A stretch of 21,398 nucleotides of DNA from NCBI GenBank assembly GCA_008933045.1, contig WBXJ01000014.1, forward strand, positions 1 through 21,398. The letters run 5' to 3'. The DNA is from Verrucomicrobiota bacterium. GTDB taxonomy: Bacteria; Verrucomicrobiota; Verrucomicrobiia; Limisphaerales; SXQI01. Under the pieces are notes generated by a model that ran no database searches, was not told the DNA's origin, and was given only the letters and a program-made list of their open reading frames with translations. Shown here in pieces: positions 1-7,776 of the stretch (position 1 is the first letter of the stretch; each line of letters starts with the position of its first letter). The position numbers and the translations under genes were made by a program.

Positions 1-2301
1 AAATTCAAGCTTCCTCCCGATTCAATTTTGTCCGCCGGCGGGTATTTTTCCATCAACGAATCGCAATTCAACACGATTGATGCCGGCACAAACGCGTTCA
101 CCTTTAGTTCCCAGGGCGATGAGGTTTATCTCTATTCTGCGGATGCCTCGGGCGAACTCACCGGGTTTAGTGATGGGTTCAGTTTTCCAGCTTCCGAGAA
201 CGGAGTTTCGTTCGGTCGGCACATCAATAGTTTGGGGGAGATTCAGTATCCTCCACAAAAATCCCTGACCCTTGGATCCGCCAACGATGGCCCGAAAGTA
301 GGGCCGGTGGTGATTAACGAGATCCGTTACCAACCCATCCCCGGTGAGGATGAGTTCATCGAACTGAAGAACTTGACGGATCAATCCATCAACCTCTACG
401 ACCCAGCCTTCCCCACAAACCGATGGCGCGTCGAAGGGGTTGACTTCGATTTTCCCAGCAACGCTAGCATTCCCGCCAAAGGGCTACTCGTTTTGACCAG
501 CAGTGATCCTGTTGCTTTCCGCTCACGCCATGCGATTCCGCTCTCTGTGCCCGTGTTTGGCCTCTTTTCCGGAACATTACAAGACAGCGGAGAACTGATT
601 CGCGTACTCCGACCCGACCAACCTGATCTCGATGTTAATGGCTTAACCGTTATTCCTTACATTCAGGTAGATGCGGTCCGTTATAACGATAAACTCCCGT
701 GGCCAACGAATGCAGCAGGCTTCGGCCCCTCCTTAGAACGGATTACCGCCACAGCCTATGGGAACGACGTCAACAATTGGCGAGCCAGCCCCGGCCCAGC
801 CTCCCCCGGTTTTGAGAACACAGGCAACCGTCCTCCGAAGATTCAGGTCAGTCCCGATCAAGACCTCATCTCTGCGACCTACCCAGTCACCGTGAATGTT
901 TCCGGCACAGGATCTGATGACGGTCAACCCAACCCACCCAACGTATTGACTTATCAATGGAGTCAAATCAGTGGCCCCGGTGTCGTCGTTTTTGCCAGTG
1001 AAACAGCACTCACCACCACCGCTCAACTCTCCGGGATTGGCACCTATATCCTGCGATTGACAGCGAACGATGGCGAAGCCTCCGCGTATTCCGACATAAC
1101 GATTTCGCTGAATCGACCGCTGGGTGAACTCAAGTTAACCACCAGCGGGTTGGTTTGGAAATTCTGGGATCAGGGCACTAACCTAGGCACCAATTGGAGC
1201 CAGATTGGTTTCAATGATTCCGCTTGGCTCGCCGGCCCTTCCCAACTCGGCTACGGCGATGGAGATGAAATTACAGCAGTAGGTTTTGGAGCGAATGGTT
1301 CTGCCAAGTATTGGACCACCTATTTTCGTCGTGCGATCATTATTCCCATGGGCACAAAAATCGCCAGCGCAACGGCACGGTTGATTCGTGATGACGGCGC
1401 AGTCGTTTACATCGGTGGCACCGAAGTTTGGCGTAGTAACATGCCAGAAACACCCATCGCCTTTGACACCGCCGCCACCACCACGGTGGGTGGCACCGAC
1501 GAAACAACCTGGATCGAGCAAGGAATCGATGCGTCAACGCTCCGCCCAGGCACTAACATTGTCGCAGTCGAAATCCATCAGTCGACACCATCCAGTTCCG
1601 ACATCAGTTTTGATTTTGAATTGATTGCTCAGGTAGTTTCTTCGAATCAACCACCAATAGTCGCTGCGGGCAATGACTCGACGATCATGTTGCCCTCCGA
1701 CGCCCTGCTCACGGGCCAGATCATCGATGATGGTTTGCCGATTCTCTTTACTAACCTGTGGACCAGTGTCTCAGGCCCAGAGTTGGTAGAATTCCTGACG
1801 CCCACTCGTCAACAAACGATCGCCAGATTCTCTGCCCCGGGTCGCTACACGCTTCGACTGACCGCACGCGATGGTGAGTTCACGGTCTCCGACGATTTAG
1901 TCGTGACTGTCGAACCTGATCAAACCTACGCACTGTGGCTGGCCACGCATTTCACCCCTCTTGAACTCACTAACCCAGAGGTGAGCGGCGACTCTGCGGA
2001 TCCAGATTCAGATGGCCACAGCAACCGAGCTGAATTCATCGCTGGCACGCAACCCCGCGACCCTCAGAGCTTTTTGGGAGTTCTGGCGGATCGAATCGTC
2101 GGAGGAAAAGTTCGATTCTTTGTCAACGTAGTCGCCAATCGTACTTACACTGTCGAGTCATCGGAAACCGTGAGAGGTCCATGGAGCACGCTCGTTGAAT
2201 TGCGGCCCACGCAGACTGGACAATCATCCGTCGAGGACACGCGAACGAACACTTCTACGCGCTATTATCGAGTCCTCACACCCGCCAAGATTGGTTTTTA
2301 A
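1..2301 (+). CDS. Large secreted multidomain protein (lamin-tail, PKD-like), C-terminal part
   Basis: The reading frame is already open at base 1 and has no credible start (a TTG at 28 lies inside a domain), so this is the 3' part of a longer gene. Counting residues from base 1, 10-80 resemble the end of one lamin-tail-like unit. A second lamin-tail domain starts near 103 (VVINEIRYQP, then DEFIELKN). A PKD/Ig-like domain covers about 281-370 (YQWSQISGPG, YILRLTANDGEAS). A jelly-roll, galactose-binding-like domain spans about 380-545 (WKFWDQG, NDSAWLAGPSQLGYGDGD). A second PKD-like domain follows at 547-640. A DPDSDGHSNRAEFIAGTQP segment near 665-685 matches thrombospondin type-3-like calcium-binding repeats, and a beta-rich tail ends the protein. 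Such architectures are common in exported Verrucomicrobiota and Planctomycetes proteins, often with a CotH domain upstream. The role (adhesion or polymer binding) is inferred. The domain calls are by eye. Confidence 0.85.
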   Translation, partial: KFKLPPDSILSAGGYFSINESQFNTIDAGTNAFTFSSQGDEVYLYSADASGELTGFSDGFSFPASENGVSFGRHINSLGEIQYPPQKSLTLGSANDGPKVGPVVINEIRYQPIPGEDEFIELKNLTDQSINLYDPAFPTNRWRVEGVDFDFPSNASIPAKGLLVLTSSDPVAFRSRHAIPLSVPVFGLFSGTLQDSGELIRVLRPDQPDLDVNGLTVIPYIQVDAVRYNDKLPWPTNAAGFGPSLERITATAYGNDVNNWRASPGPASPGFENTGNRPPKIQVSPDQDLISATYPVTVNVSGTGSDDGQPNPPNVLTYQWSQISGPGVVVFASETALTTTAQLSGIGTYILRLTANDGEASAYSDITISLNRPLGELKLTTSGLVWKFWDQGTNLGTNWSQIGFNDSAWLAGPSQLGYGDGDEITAVGFGANGSAKYWTTYFRRAIIIPMGTKIASATARLIRDDGAVVYIGGTEVWRSNMPETPIAFDTAATTTVGGTDETTWIEQGIDASTLRPGTNIVAVEIHQSTPSSSDISFDFELIAQVVSSNQPPIVAAGNDSTIMLPSDALLTGQIIDDGLPILFTNLWTSVSGPELVEFLTPTRQQTIARFSAPGRYTLRLTARDGEFTVSDDLVVTVEPDQTYALWLATHFTPLELTNPEVSGDSADPDSDGHSNRAEFIAGTQPRDPQSFLGVLADRIVGGKVRFFVNVVANRTYTVESSETVRGPWSTLVELRPTQTGQSSVEDTRTNTSTRYYRVLTPAKIGF

Positions 2302-2320
2302 CCAAGCCCCAACACCAACA

Positions 2321-3127
2321 TCATTCCTGCTTCACTTTTTTTGGTGAAGTGGGAGGAAACTTATTGGAAAACTTTACCAACGGCCAACGCTCCGGAAGGT
2401 GCATATCCACCTTCCCTTGCTCGCCCCAAGTCCAGTTGTCCTCGGATTTGCCCTCTACTTTAACGTATCGCCCGTTCTCAATTCGCACCTGCCACTCCAC
2501 CCTTGAAAAATTGACCGGCCAAAGATCTCCCTCTTTAGGTGGGCAGGACGCACGTGCAAACTCACTCATAGCCTTCCAAGGAATCGCGATCTCAATCGTC
2601 CAACCCTGATCCACATCCGCCGGATTGTTCAACGTCCCATGCACTTTCACCGCCGTTTTAAGTCCAATTATCTCCCAACTGTCGATCGCTTTCCCCCCCT
2701 GAACATAGGGCTTCGTCAGACGAAGATCCCAAGTGGTATTCAGAGCGTTCAACTCAAGCTCGTAATAATTCAGCAAATCCCGATCAGGATCGATGAACAC
2801 CTCGAAATCATTGTCGTGAAAAATCACCGCATCATGGTTCGTCAGGGTTCCCCAGACATGAGGTTCCTCGAGGATCGCCGCAATGTAAAAAAACTGATCA
2901 TCAAAAAGCATTTTTACATTCGTCTTAAATAAGGGACGGGGTTTTGCATCTCCCAGAATATCGGCAAAATCTCGACTGAGAGGTGCCGTCCCCCATTCCT
3001 TCTCATCGATCTGCCCATCCACCTTGATCGGCACCACTGCCCGATACACCGTGTAGCGTGATTGATCTTCCGCCCAGAGCGATCCCATGGCTCCAAGGAA
3101 CAAAACTAATGCTGTGAAATGATGCAT
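2321..3127 (-). CDS. Secreted CBM9-like carbohydrate-binding domain protein
   Basis: A 268-residue exported protein. I chose the ATG at 3127 over an upstream in-frame start at 3217 because it opens directly into a signal peptide (MHHFTALVLFLGAMGSLWA, probable cleavage after Ala19). The extra 30 residues of the longer form are polar and unlike a leader. The mature part reads like a CBM9-like domain: PIKVDGQIDEKEWG near the N-terminus, VKMLFDDQFFYIAAILEEPHVW, then DNDFEVFIDPDRDLLNYYELELNA and a late WTIEIAIPW. This family usually binds sugars and often stands alone as a secreted protein in Verrucomicrobiota, Planctomycetes and Bacteroidetes; it shows no catalytic motif. It is monocistronic, lying between the convergent lamin-tail gene and an FKBP gene that ends with its own terminator. 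A weak AGGA sits 11 bases before the ATG. Confidence 0.8.
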   Translation of the reverse strand: MHHFTALVLFLGAMGSLWAEDQSRYTVYRAVVPIKVDGQIDEKEWGTAPLSRDFADILGDAKPRPLFKTNVKMLFDDQFFYIAAILEEPHVWGTLTNHDAVIFHDNDFEVFIDPDRDLLNYYELELNALNTTWDLRLTKPYVQGGKAIDSWEIIGLKTAVKVHGTLNNPADVDQGWTIEIAIPWKAMSEFARASCPPKEGDLWPVNFSRVEWQVRIENGRYVKVEGKSEDNWTWGEQGKVDMHLPERWPLVKFSNKFPPTSPKKVKQE

Positions 3128-3163
3128 TGAAAAAAAAATCCTAACTCTCGGGACTGTTTGAGC

Positions 3164-3183
3164 AATCACCCGTAATGGTGATT
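3164..3183. promoter_or_regulatory. Inverted repeat upstream of the CBM9-like gene
   Basis: A perfect 7-bp inverted repeat, AATCACC-N6-GGTGATT, lies 37-56 bases before the start codon at 3127. Size and position fit an operator or a 5'-leader hairpin for the CBM9-like gene. No T-run follows it on either strand, so it is not a simple terminator. The function is inferred from position only. Confidence 0.35.
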
Positions 3184-3214
3184 CTGCCAAACATTTTTGG
3201 TGACGTGACAAACG

Positions 3215-3253
3215 CAAAAAAACCTGTCTCCGGAGTCACCTACGAAAACAGGT
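3215..3253 (-). terminator. Probable intrinsic terminator of the first FKBP gene
   Basis: Read on the minus strand, about 20 bases after the stop codon at 3272, a 6-bp stem (arms at 3248-3253 and 3222-3227) is followed directly by seven T. The 20-base loop contains an 8-bp palindrome (3228-3235) that could form an inner stem. The position is right, but the stem is short. Confidence 0.55.
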
Positions 3254-3271
3254 CTTAAGAGCGCAATGTCG

Positions 3272-4093
3272 TTATTTGGGCTTTACTGTCTGATTGGGGA
3301 GTTGGTCAGGTTTGATCACTTCGATCTTCGCCCCCTTCTTCAACTCATCCGCCGAAGGCACCTTGATAATATCACTGGTGATCGGTTGAGCCGCTTCTGC
3401 TGCTTTCAAAATTTCCAATAATTCCACCTCAAAAATTAAGGCTGAATTGGGTTCGATATTTCGCGAACCACGCTCTCCATAACCTAATTCGGAGGGAATG
3501 AATAATTGCCATTTGGATCCCGTAGTCATCAGTTGGAGTGCCTCGGTCCATCCTTTGACCACTCCGCCCACACCAAACTCGGCAGGTTTTCCACCATTTT
3601 TTTCCGTGCTATCAAATTCAGTACCGTTGATCAGTGTCCCACGGTATTTCACCGAAACTTTATCTGTTAGCACCGGCTTCACCCCTTTACCCGTCGTCAA
3701 AATCTTGTACTGCAACCCGCTGGGAAGCGTCACGATGTCTGCCTTCTTTTTATTCTCCGCCAAGAATGCTTCGCTATCGTTTTTGTTCTTCTCGCCCTGT
3801 TCCTTGCGTTTCGCCTCCTGCTTCGATCGCAATTCTGTTTGGAAAAGACCCATCACTTCCTTCATCTGCTCATCAGTCAGCAGCGGAGTCGTCGCCCCCA
3901 CCCCATCCTTTAAGCCCAGCGAAAGCAGGTCTAGGTTGATATCCGCACCTTGTAGTCGGATGTTTTTTCCCATGTTCAAACCGATCGCGTAACTCGATTT
4001 ATCGCGCTGATTTTTTAGTTCGGTCTTCGCATCCGCCGCCCACGTCGAGAGAGCGACGCCTATTGTCAGAAATGTCGTTACTGCAAATTTCAT
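3272..4093 (-). CDS. Exported FKBP-type peptidyl-prolyl cis-trans isomerase
   Basis: A 273-residue protein that should catalyse cis-trans isomerisation of prolyl bonds during folding of periplasmic or outer-membrane proteins. It has a signal peptide (residues 1-20, ending STWAA) and a helical FkpA-type N-terminal dimerisation region (about 22-115, with SYAIGLNMGKNI). The FKBP catalytic domain covers about 124-230. The usual pocket residues are visible: Tyr150, Asp161, the VVKGW segment with Trp182, Tyr205 in ELGYGERG, and Phe221. A tail of about 43 residues (231-273) follows, with no match I know; it is absent from the paralogue upstream. It has its own promoter candidate and terminator, so it is probably transcribed alone. 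AGGA lies 12 bases before the ATG, a weak ribosome site. Confidence 0.93.
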   Translation of the reverse strand: MKFAVTTFLTIGVALSTWAADAKTELKNQRDKSSYAIGLNMGKNIRLQGADINLDLLSLGLKDGVGATTPLLTDEQMKEVMGLFQTELRSKQEAKRKEQGEKNKNDSEAFLAENKKKADIVTLPSGLQYKILTTGKGVKPVLTDKVSVKYRGTLINGTEFDSTEKNGGKPAEFGVGGVVKGWTEALQLMTTGSKWQLFIPSELGYGERGSRNIEPNSALIFEVELLEILKAAEAAQPITSDIIKVPSADELKKGAKIEVIKPDQLPNQTVKPK

Positions 4094-4122
4094 GATTTAA
4101 AATTTCCTAATCGATTTCAGTC

Positions 4123-4150
4123 ACAATACATCAACAAAGAGATTTGTCGA
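4123..4150 (-). promoter_or_regulatory. Candidate sigma70 promoter of the first FKBP gene
   Basis: On the minus strand, TCGACA (4145-4150, one mismatch to the -35 consensus), a 16-base spacer and TATTGT (4123-4128, four of six for -10). The start would fall near 4116, about 23 bases before the ATG. It lies just below the terminator of the upstream gene, where a new promoter is needed. Found by eye. Confidence 0.4.
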
Positions 4151-4182
4151 GCGTGGAAAAGCAGACCTTTTCAGTTTCAATC

Positions 4183-4211
4183 AAAAAAAAGACCGCACGG
4201 GTTGTGCGGTC
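4183..4211 (-). terminator. Intrinsic terminator of the second FKBP gene
   Basis: On the minus strand, 21 bases after the stop codon at 4232, a perfect 8-bp stem GACCGCAC/GTGCGGTC with a 5-base loop is followed by eight T (the A-run at 4183-4190 on the plus strand). It is a textbook factor-independent terminator and separates the two FKBP transcripts. Confidence 0.88.
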
Positions 4212-4231
4212 TTAGTGTGGAAAAATGGAAA

Positions 4232-4939
4232 CTATTTCGGGGCTGGGACAGCCTCCGGCTTATCGATGGAGATCAATTCCACTTCAAAAATCAGCGTTGA
4301 GTTCGGCGGGATTGATCCACTCTCGCCTCGTTCGCCGTATCCAAGTGCTGATGGAATGACCAATTGATACTTGGAACCCACAGCCATCAACTGCAATCCC
4401 TCAGTCCAGCCTGGGATCACGCCATTCAAAGGAAACTTCGCCGGCTCATTCCGTTTGTAGGAACTGTCAAACTCTGTGCCATCAACCAAGGTTCCCTTGT
4501 AATTGACCGTCACGTTATCGGTGGCCTTAGGTTTGGCTCCTTTGCCTTCCGTGATTGATTTATATTGAAGACCCGAGGCGGTTGTCTTGACGCCGTCTTT
4601 CTTCTTGTTGGATTCTAAGTAAGCAATGCCTTCCTTCTTCGCCATCTCCATCTTTGCAGCCTGTTTGGCACCCATTTCCTTCTGCAACGTTGCCATGACT
4701 TCCTGGATTTGCTCCTCGGTCAACGCAGATTTGCCACCCGTGTAACCATCCTTCAAACCCTTGATCAGCGTATCAAAATCCAACTCCAAGCTCTGTTTTT
4801 TAAAGCTCGAGCCAATATTCATGCCGATCGCATAACCCACCTTTTGTTTTTGAGTTTCCAAAGCGGTTTTCGCATCTTGAGCCGAAGCAGCCAAGACCAA
4901 GCTAAAGCCCACAACGAGGCTCGTAATCAGTGATTTCAT
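4232..4939 (-). CDS. Exported FKBP-type peptidyl-prolyl cis-trans isomerase
   Basis: A 235-residue paralogue of the neighbouring FKBP, with the same layout. The signal peptide covers residues 1-20 (cleavage after LAASA). The helical N-terminal dimerisation region runs about 22-112 (VGYAIGMNIGSSF) and the catalytic domain about 120-226. Pocket residues Tyr147, Asp158, Trp178 (VIPGWTEGL), Tyr201 (ALGYGERG) and Phe218 are all present, so it should be active. It ends with a short Pro-Ala tail rather than the long tail of the other copy. The pair looks like a tandem duplication that has since diverged. Likely job: folding catalyst in the periplasm, MIP/FkpA style. It has its own promoter candidate and a strong terminator. 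No Shine-Dalgarno sequence precedes the ATG. Confidence 0.94.
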   Translation of the reverse strand: MKSLITSLVVGFSLVLAASAQDAKTALETQKQKVGYAIGMNIGSSFKKQSLELDFDTLIKGLKDGYTGGKSALTEEQIQEVMATLQKEMGAKQAAKMEMAKKEGIAYLESNKKKDGVKTTASGLQYKSITEGKGAKPKATDNVTVNYKGTLVDGTEFDSSYKRNEPAKFPLNGVIPGWTEGLQLMAVGSKYQLVIPSALGYGERGESGSIPPNSTLIFEVELISIDKPEAVPAPK

Positions 4940-4967
4940 CTATTTTAAGTATTCAGAATTCGGGGAC

Positions 4968-4995
4968 ATTCTAATCAAATCCTCCTCAGTCGCAA
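4968..4995 (-). promoter_or_regulatory. Candidate sigma70 promoter of the second FKBP gene
   Basis: On the minus strand, TTGCGA (4990-4995), a 16-base spacer and TAGAAT (4968-4973, five of six for -10). The start would be near 4961, about 22 bases before the ATG at 4939. It lies in the gap after the adenylate-forming enzyme gene. Confidence 0.4.
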
Positions 4996-5023
4996 GCTTT
5001 CGAGCGGGGAAAATAACCATCGA

Positions 5024-6115
5024 TCAATAAACACCCTCAATAATTGTTTTCTCCATCGCACCAAACGGACGAACTTCGGCCACCCCATCCCACGGATAGA
5101 GGTCGCAGGGTTCCTTGCGAATCGCTTCGTCACGCTCCAGAAACCGGGGCATGAAAAACTCCCGAGTTAATGTGGTGAGCTCTACTCGACCCCAATCTCC
5201 GTAGTTTTTTAAAGTTGTTGTGTCGTTCGGATCCACCACCCGAAGGACCGCACGCGGCTGTGGAGCATGATAGGTAATCGAATAATTGTCGGCTGGCGTC
5301 AGAGGCCGACTAGCCGCAAGCCCCATCAATGTATTGCCATAGGTCGGAACAAAACCGATCCGACTCTCAAGCACTTCCTCCACAATAAAACGGGTGTACT
5401 GCGGAGCCATCGTCGTGCCACCGCAGAAAACTCCTCGAATCCCCGCATCCCACAGATTAATTTTCTCGCCGAGTGCTTCCAATAATTTCGGCGTGGTAAA
5501 TAACGCACTCACCTTACGATTTTTGAGAATCGTCACCGCCTGATCCACGACGTGATCCATATACGCCCGCGCAACCTCATGCTGTTTATTTCCGAGAACC
5601 TTCTTCACCCAACGAGGGTCGAGATCAATGAAATAGCAAGAACAGCCACGCACATTGGCGAGGTGTTCGATCGCTAGTCGCAACCGACGAGGCCCGGTCG
5701 GTCCGACCATCAACCAATAATCGTTACGCGGAAAGTGAGCGTCGGAGAGGGTATGTGAAAACTCACTGTAATCCGTCTTGTAATCTTCCCAGCCGATGCG
5801 TTGCTTGGGCATTCCTGTGGTTCCGCCGGTCTCAAAAATATTGAACGGACGACCTTGAAAATGTTGAGGCACCCAGACGTGGTTAGGGAGGTCTCGGAGC
5901 CACTCATCCTGAAAATGGGGGAATTTAAGTATGTCGGAAAACGACTGCACCTCAGTCGCAGGATTCCAACCGGCTTTCTTCGCCCATTCGAGCCAGAACG
6001 GCGAACCGGTTTCAGGGGAAAAATGCCACTTCACAATCTCGCGAGTGTGGGCATCCAAGTTCTGCTGGGCGACAATCGCAGCAGCGGTTAATTGCGGAGA
6101 AATGCTTGAAGTCAT
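5024..6115 (-). CDS. Short PaaK/LuxE-like adenylate-forming enzyme
   Basis: A 363-residue cytoplasmic protein, probably activating a carboxylic acid as an acyl-adenylate. The phosphate-binding loop of the ANL superfamily is clear: FETGGTTGMPK (residues 94-104). Further core motifs are CGGTTMAP (231-238), the TYGNT adenine/substrate motif (258-262), and GRVELTTLTREFFMPRFLERD (309-329), which matches the region before the hinge in phenylacetate-CoA ligases. The protein stops soon after (TIIEGVY), so the mobile C-terminal domain that PaaK-type ligases use for the thioester step is missing. Length and shape are closer to LuxE-type acyl-protein synthetases. The acid and acceptor cannot be told from sequence. 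It is last in a minus-strand run, 39 bases after the propeller gene. No Shine-Dalgarno sequence: the upstream strand carries CCTCC instead. Confidence 0.75.
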   Translation of the reverse strand: MTSSISPQLTAAAIVAQQNLDAHTREIVKWHFSPETGSPFWLEWAKKAGWNPATEVQSFSDILKFPHFQDEWLRDLPNHVWVPQHFQGRPFNIFETGGTTGMPKQRIGWEDYKTDYSEFSHTLSDAHFPRNDYWLMVGPTGPRRLRLAIEHLANVRGCSCYFIDLDPRWVKKVLGNKQHEVARAYMDHVVDQAVTILKNRKVSALFTTPKLLEALGEKINLWDAGIRGVFCGGTTMAPQYTRFIVEEVLESRIGFVPTYGNTLMGLAASRPLTPADNYSITYHAPQPRAVLRVVDPNDTTTLKNYGDWGRVELTTLTREFFMPRFLERDEAIRKEPCDLYPWDGVAEVRPFGAMEKTIIEGVY

Positions 6116-6154
6116 GTCGAAAAAGGAGGGTTCGTTATGGCTTGAGGTAACGGA

Positions 6155-7738
6155 TCATTTTTTGTTGGCACTCGGATTATCCTTCGAGGCTTTGGCTAAC
6201 GCCGAATCATAGAACGAATACAGGTGAGTATTACTTTGCACGTAGATCACCCCATTCGCGATCACCGGTGTGGAGTAAATTGGTGCACCAAGATTAACCT
6301 CGCTCAGAACCTTCTTTTCCTTGGTCGCAGCCAGCACGATAAAATCTCCGTCCTCATCTCCCACGTAAACCTTATTATCAGCCGCAAGGGTTGATCCCCA
6401 CATGTGGGCCTTCATGTCATGCACCCAATAAGCCTTGCCGGTCTCAGCATCAAGGCAATGAATGAATCCTGAGAAATCACAAACAAATACAAGCCCCTCC
6501 GGCGTGATTGAGACAGATGAGATGCTTCGATGGATTTTGTTGTAGGTCCAAATCTTACCCGTCTGGGTGATGTCCCCAGTTTTTGTGGCATCCAGACAGG
6601 TTAAAATCCCTACTCCCTCACCATGCTCAGGATCCTGGCCGGTGGCAACATAAACACGGTTTTTCCAAAAAACAGGCGTCGCATTGATTTCACTTGGACC
6701 TTCTGCTGCAGGATATTTGATCGGCTTGCCATCCTTGGTCTTATACTCAGGAGGATTACAATCGGCCCACCAAACTTTTTTGAGAAAACTACTGTCCCCC
6801 TCCTTGACCGGAGCACCATCAAACGCATAACACAACCCATCACCGCCACCATAGAAGAGGAGTTGTTTTCCGTTGATCTTAGCAGTGGACGGTGAGCTCC
6901 ATTGTCCATGGAAAATACGGGGCCCGATCTTCGCATCATCCTCGCCCATCAGTTCGCCGGTCTGTTTATTCAGTGCAATAAAGCTGGGCGAGAGCGGGGA
7001 TGGAATATTGGAGTGCGTCCAATCCTGACCATTCGATGTGCAGGTATAAACAAGATCTCCCACAATCAGAACCGAACCATTCGAAGCGTTGTGTGGGTAA
7101 ACACCAAGCTCATCCATCATGTCGTAGCGCCAGATGATATCAGCGTCTTTGGGGCCAAGTTCAATTTTGGGTTTTCCTGGACCCACCATATACTGGGCTT
7201 CGTTCTTAAAAGGACCGTCGTTGCCGTTTGAGAGGCCATTGACATCGAGACACATCACTTCGCAGCGACTAGTCACGATGTAAACGCGATCTCCTTCGAC
7301 GGTAGGCGAGGAAAGTAACCCGAGATTCTCCCAATCGTTGACTTTGCCGGATACCAATTTAGGCACGACTAATTGCCAGAGGAACTCTCCAGAGTTTTCA
7401 TCAAAAACCATCAAGACACTTCGATCTCCTTGATGATTCTTGTCGCGAGGAGAATCATTATTCGTGCCAATAAAAACTTTTCCACCCGAGATGGTCACGT
7501 TGCCGTAGCTCTGCGACCCTAGTTTTGCCACCCATTTCACGTTCTTGGTTGTGGCCAAATCAACCTCCTCGGTTCCCGCTTTCATCTTGCCCGGCTCAAA
7601 ACGATCGGGCAGACCGGTCGCGGGTGAGAACATATTTCGGCCCGGATCGTTCCCGCCCCATTGAGGCCAGTCGACCGCGTTGAGGCTACAGGTCACGAGC
7701 ACGGCTGTGACGATCCTAGCAAAACACAATTTCCTCAT
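6155..7738 (-). CDS. Exported PQQ-like beta-propeller repeat protein
   Basis: A 527-residue protein with a signal peptide (residues 1 to about 22). The mature chain opens with DWPQWGGNDPGRN, the usual first strand of exported BamB/PQQ-like propellers in this phylum. About eight blade strands can be counted, for example KVFIGTNN, RVYIVTSRCEVMCLD, RVYVATGQD, FVCDFSGFIHCLDAETGKAYW, KVYVGDEDGDF and VIYVQSNTHLYSF, so it is almost wholly propeller. I see nothing that establishes bound PQQ or a dehydrogenase role; many such proteins are scaffolds or of unknown role. It lies 38 bases after the larger propeller gene and 39 before the adenylate-forming enzyme, which suggests one transcript. No Shine-Dalgarno sequence precedes the ATG. 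Confidence 0.88.
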   Translation of the reverse strand: MRKLCFARIVTAVLVTCSLNAVDWPQWGGNDPGRNMFSPATGLPDRFEPGKMKAGTEEVDLATTKNVKWVAKLGSQSYGNVTISGGKVFIGTNNDSPRDKNHQGDRSVLMVFDENSGEFLWQLVVPKLVSGKVNDWENLGLLSSPTVEGDRVYIVTSRCEVMCLDVNGLSNGNDGPFKNEAQYMVGPGKPKIELGPKDADIIWRYDMMDELGVYPHNASNGSVLIVGDLVYTCTSNGQDWTHSNIPSPLSPSFIALNKQTGELMGEDDAKIGPRIFHGQWSSPSTAKINGKQLLFYGGGDGLCYAFDGAPVKEGDSSFLKKVWWADCNPPEYKTKDGKPIKYPAAEGPSEINATPVFWKNRVYVATGQDPEHGEGVGILTCLDATKTGDITQTGKIWTYNKIHRSISSVSITPEGLVFVCDFSGFIHCLDAETGKAYWVHDMKAHMWGSTLAADNKVYVGDEDGDFIVLAATKEKKVLSEVNLGAPIYSTPVIANGVIYVQSNTHLYSFYDSALAKASKDNPSANKK

Positions 7739-7776
7739 AGTCAGTTTACGTAAAAATCAACAACCACAATCGCACG

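Noticed and set aside
2291..2305. TTGGTT/AACCAA palindrome at the stop codon of the lamin-tail gene, as a possible terminator
   Set aside because: A 6-bp A+T-rich stem with a 3-base loop, partly in coding sequence, and no T-run follows it.
2329..2348. CTTCAC/GTGAAG hairpin with a T-run near the end of the CBM9-like gene
   Set aside because: It lies inside the last codons of that gene and the T-run is in the loop, so it is better explained as coding sequence.
3498..3992. 164-codon + strand frame opposite the first FKBP gene
   Set aside because: It is the mirror image of a clear FKBP coding region, and its translation is Ser/Pro-rich without domain character.
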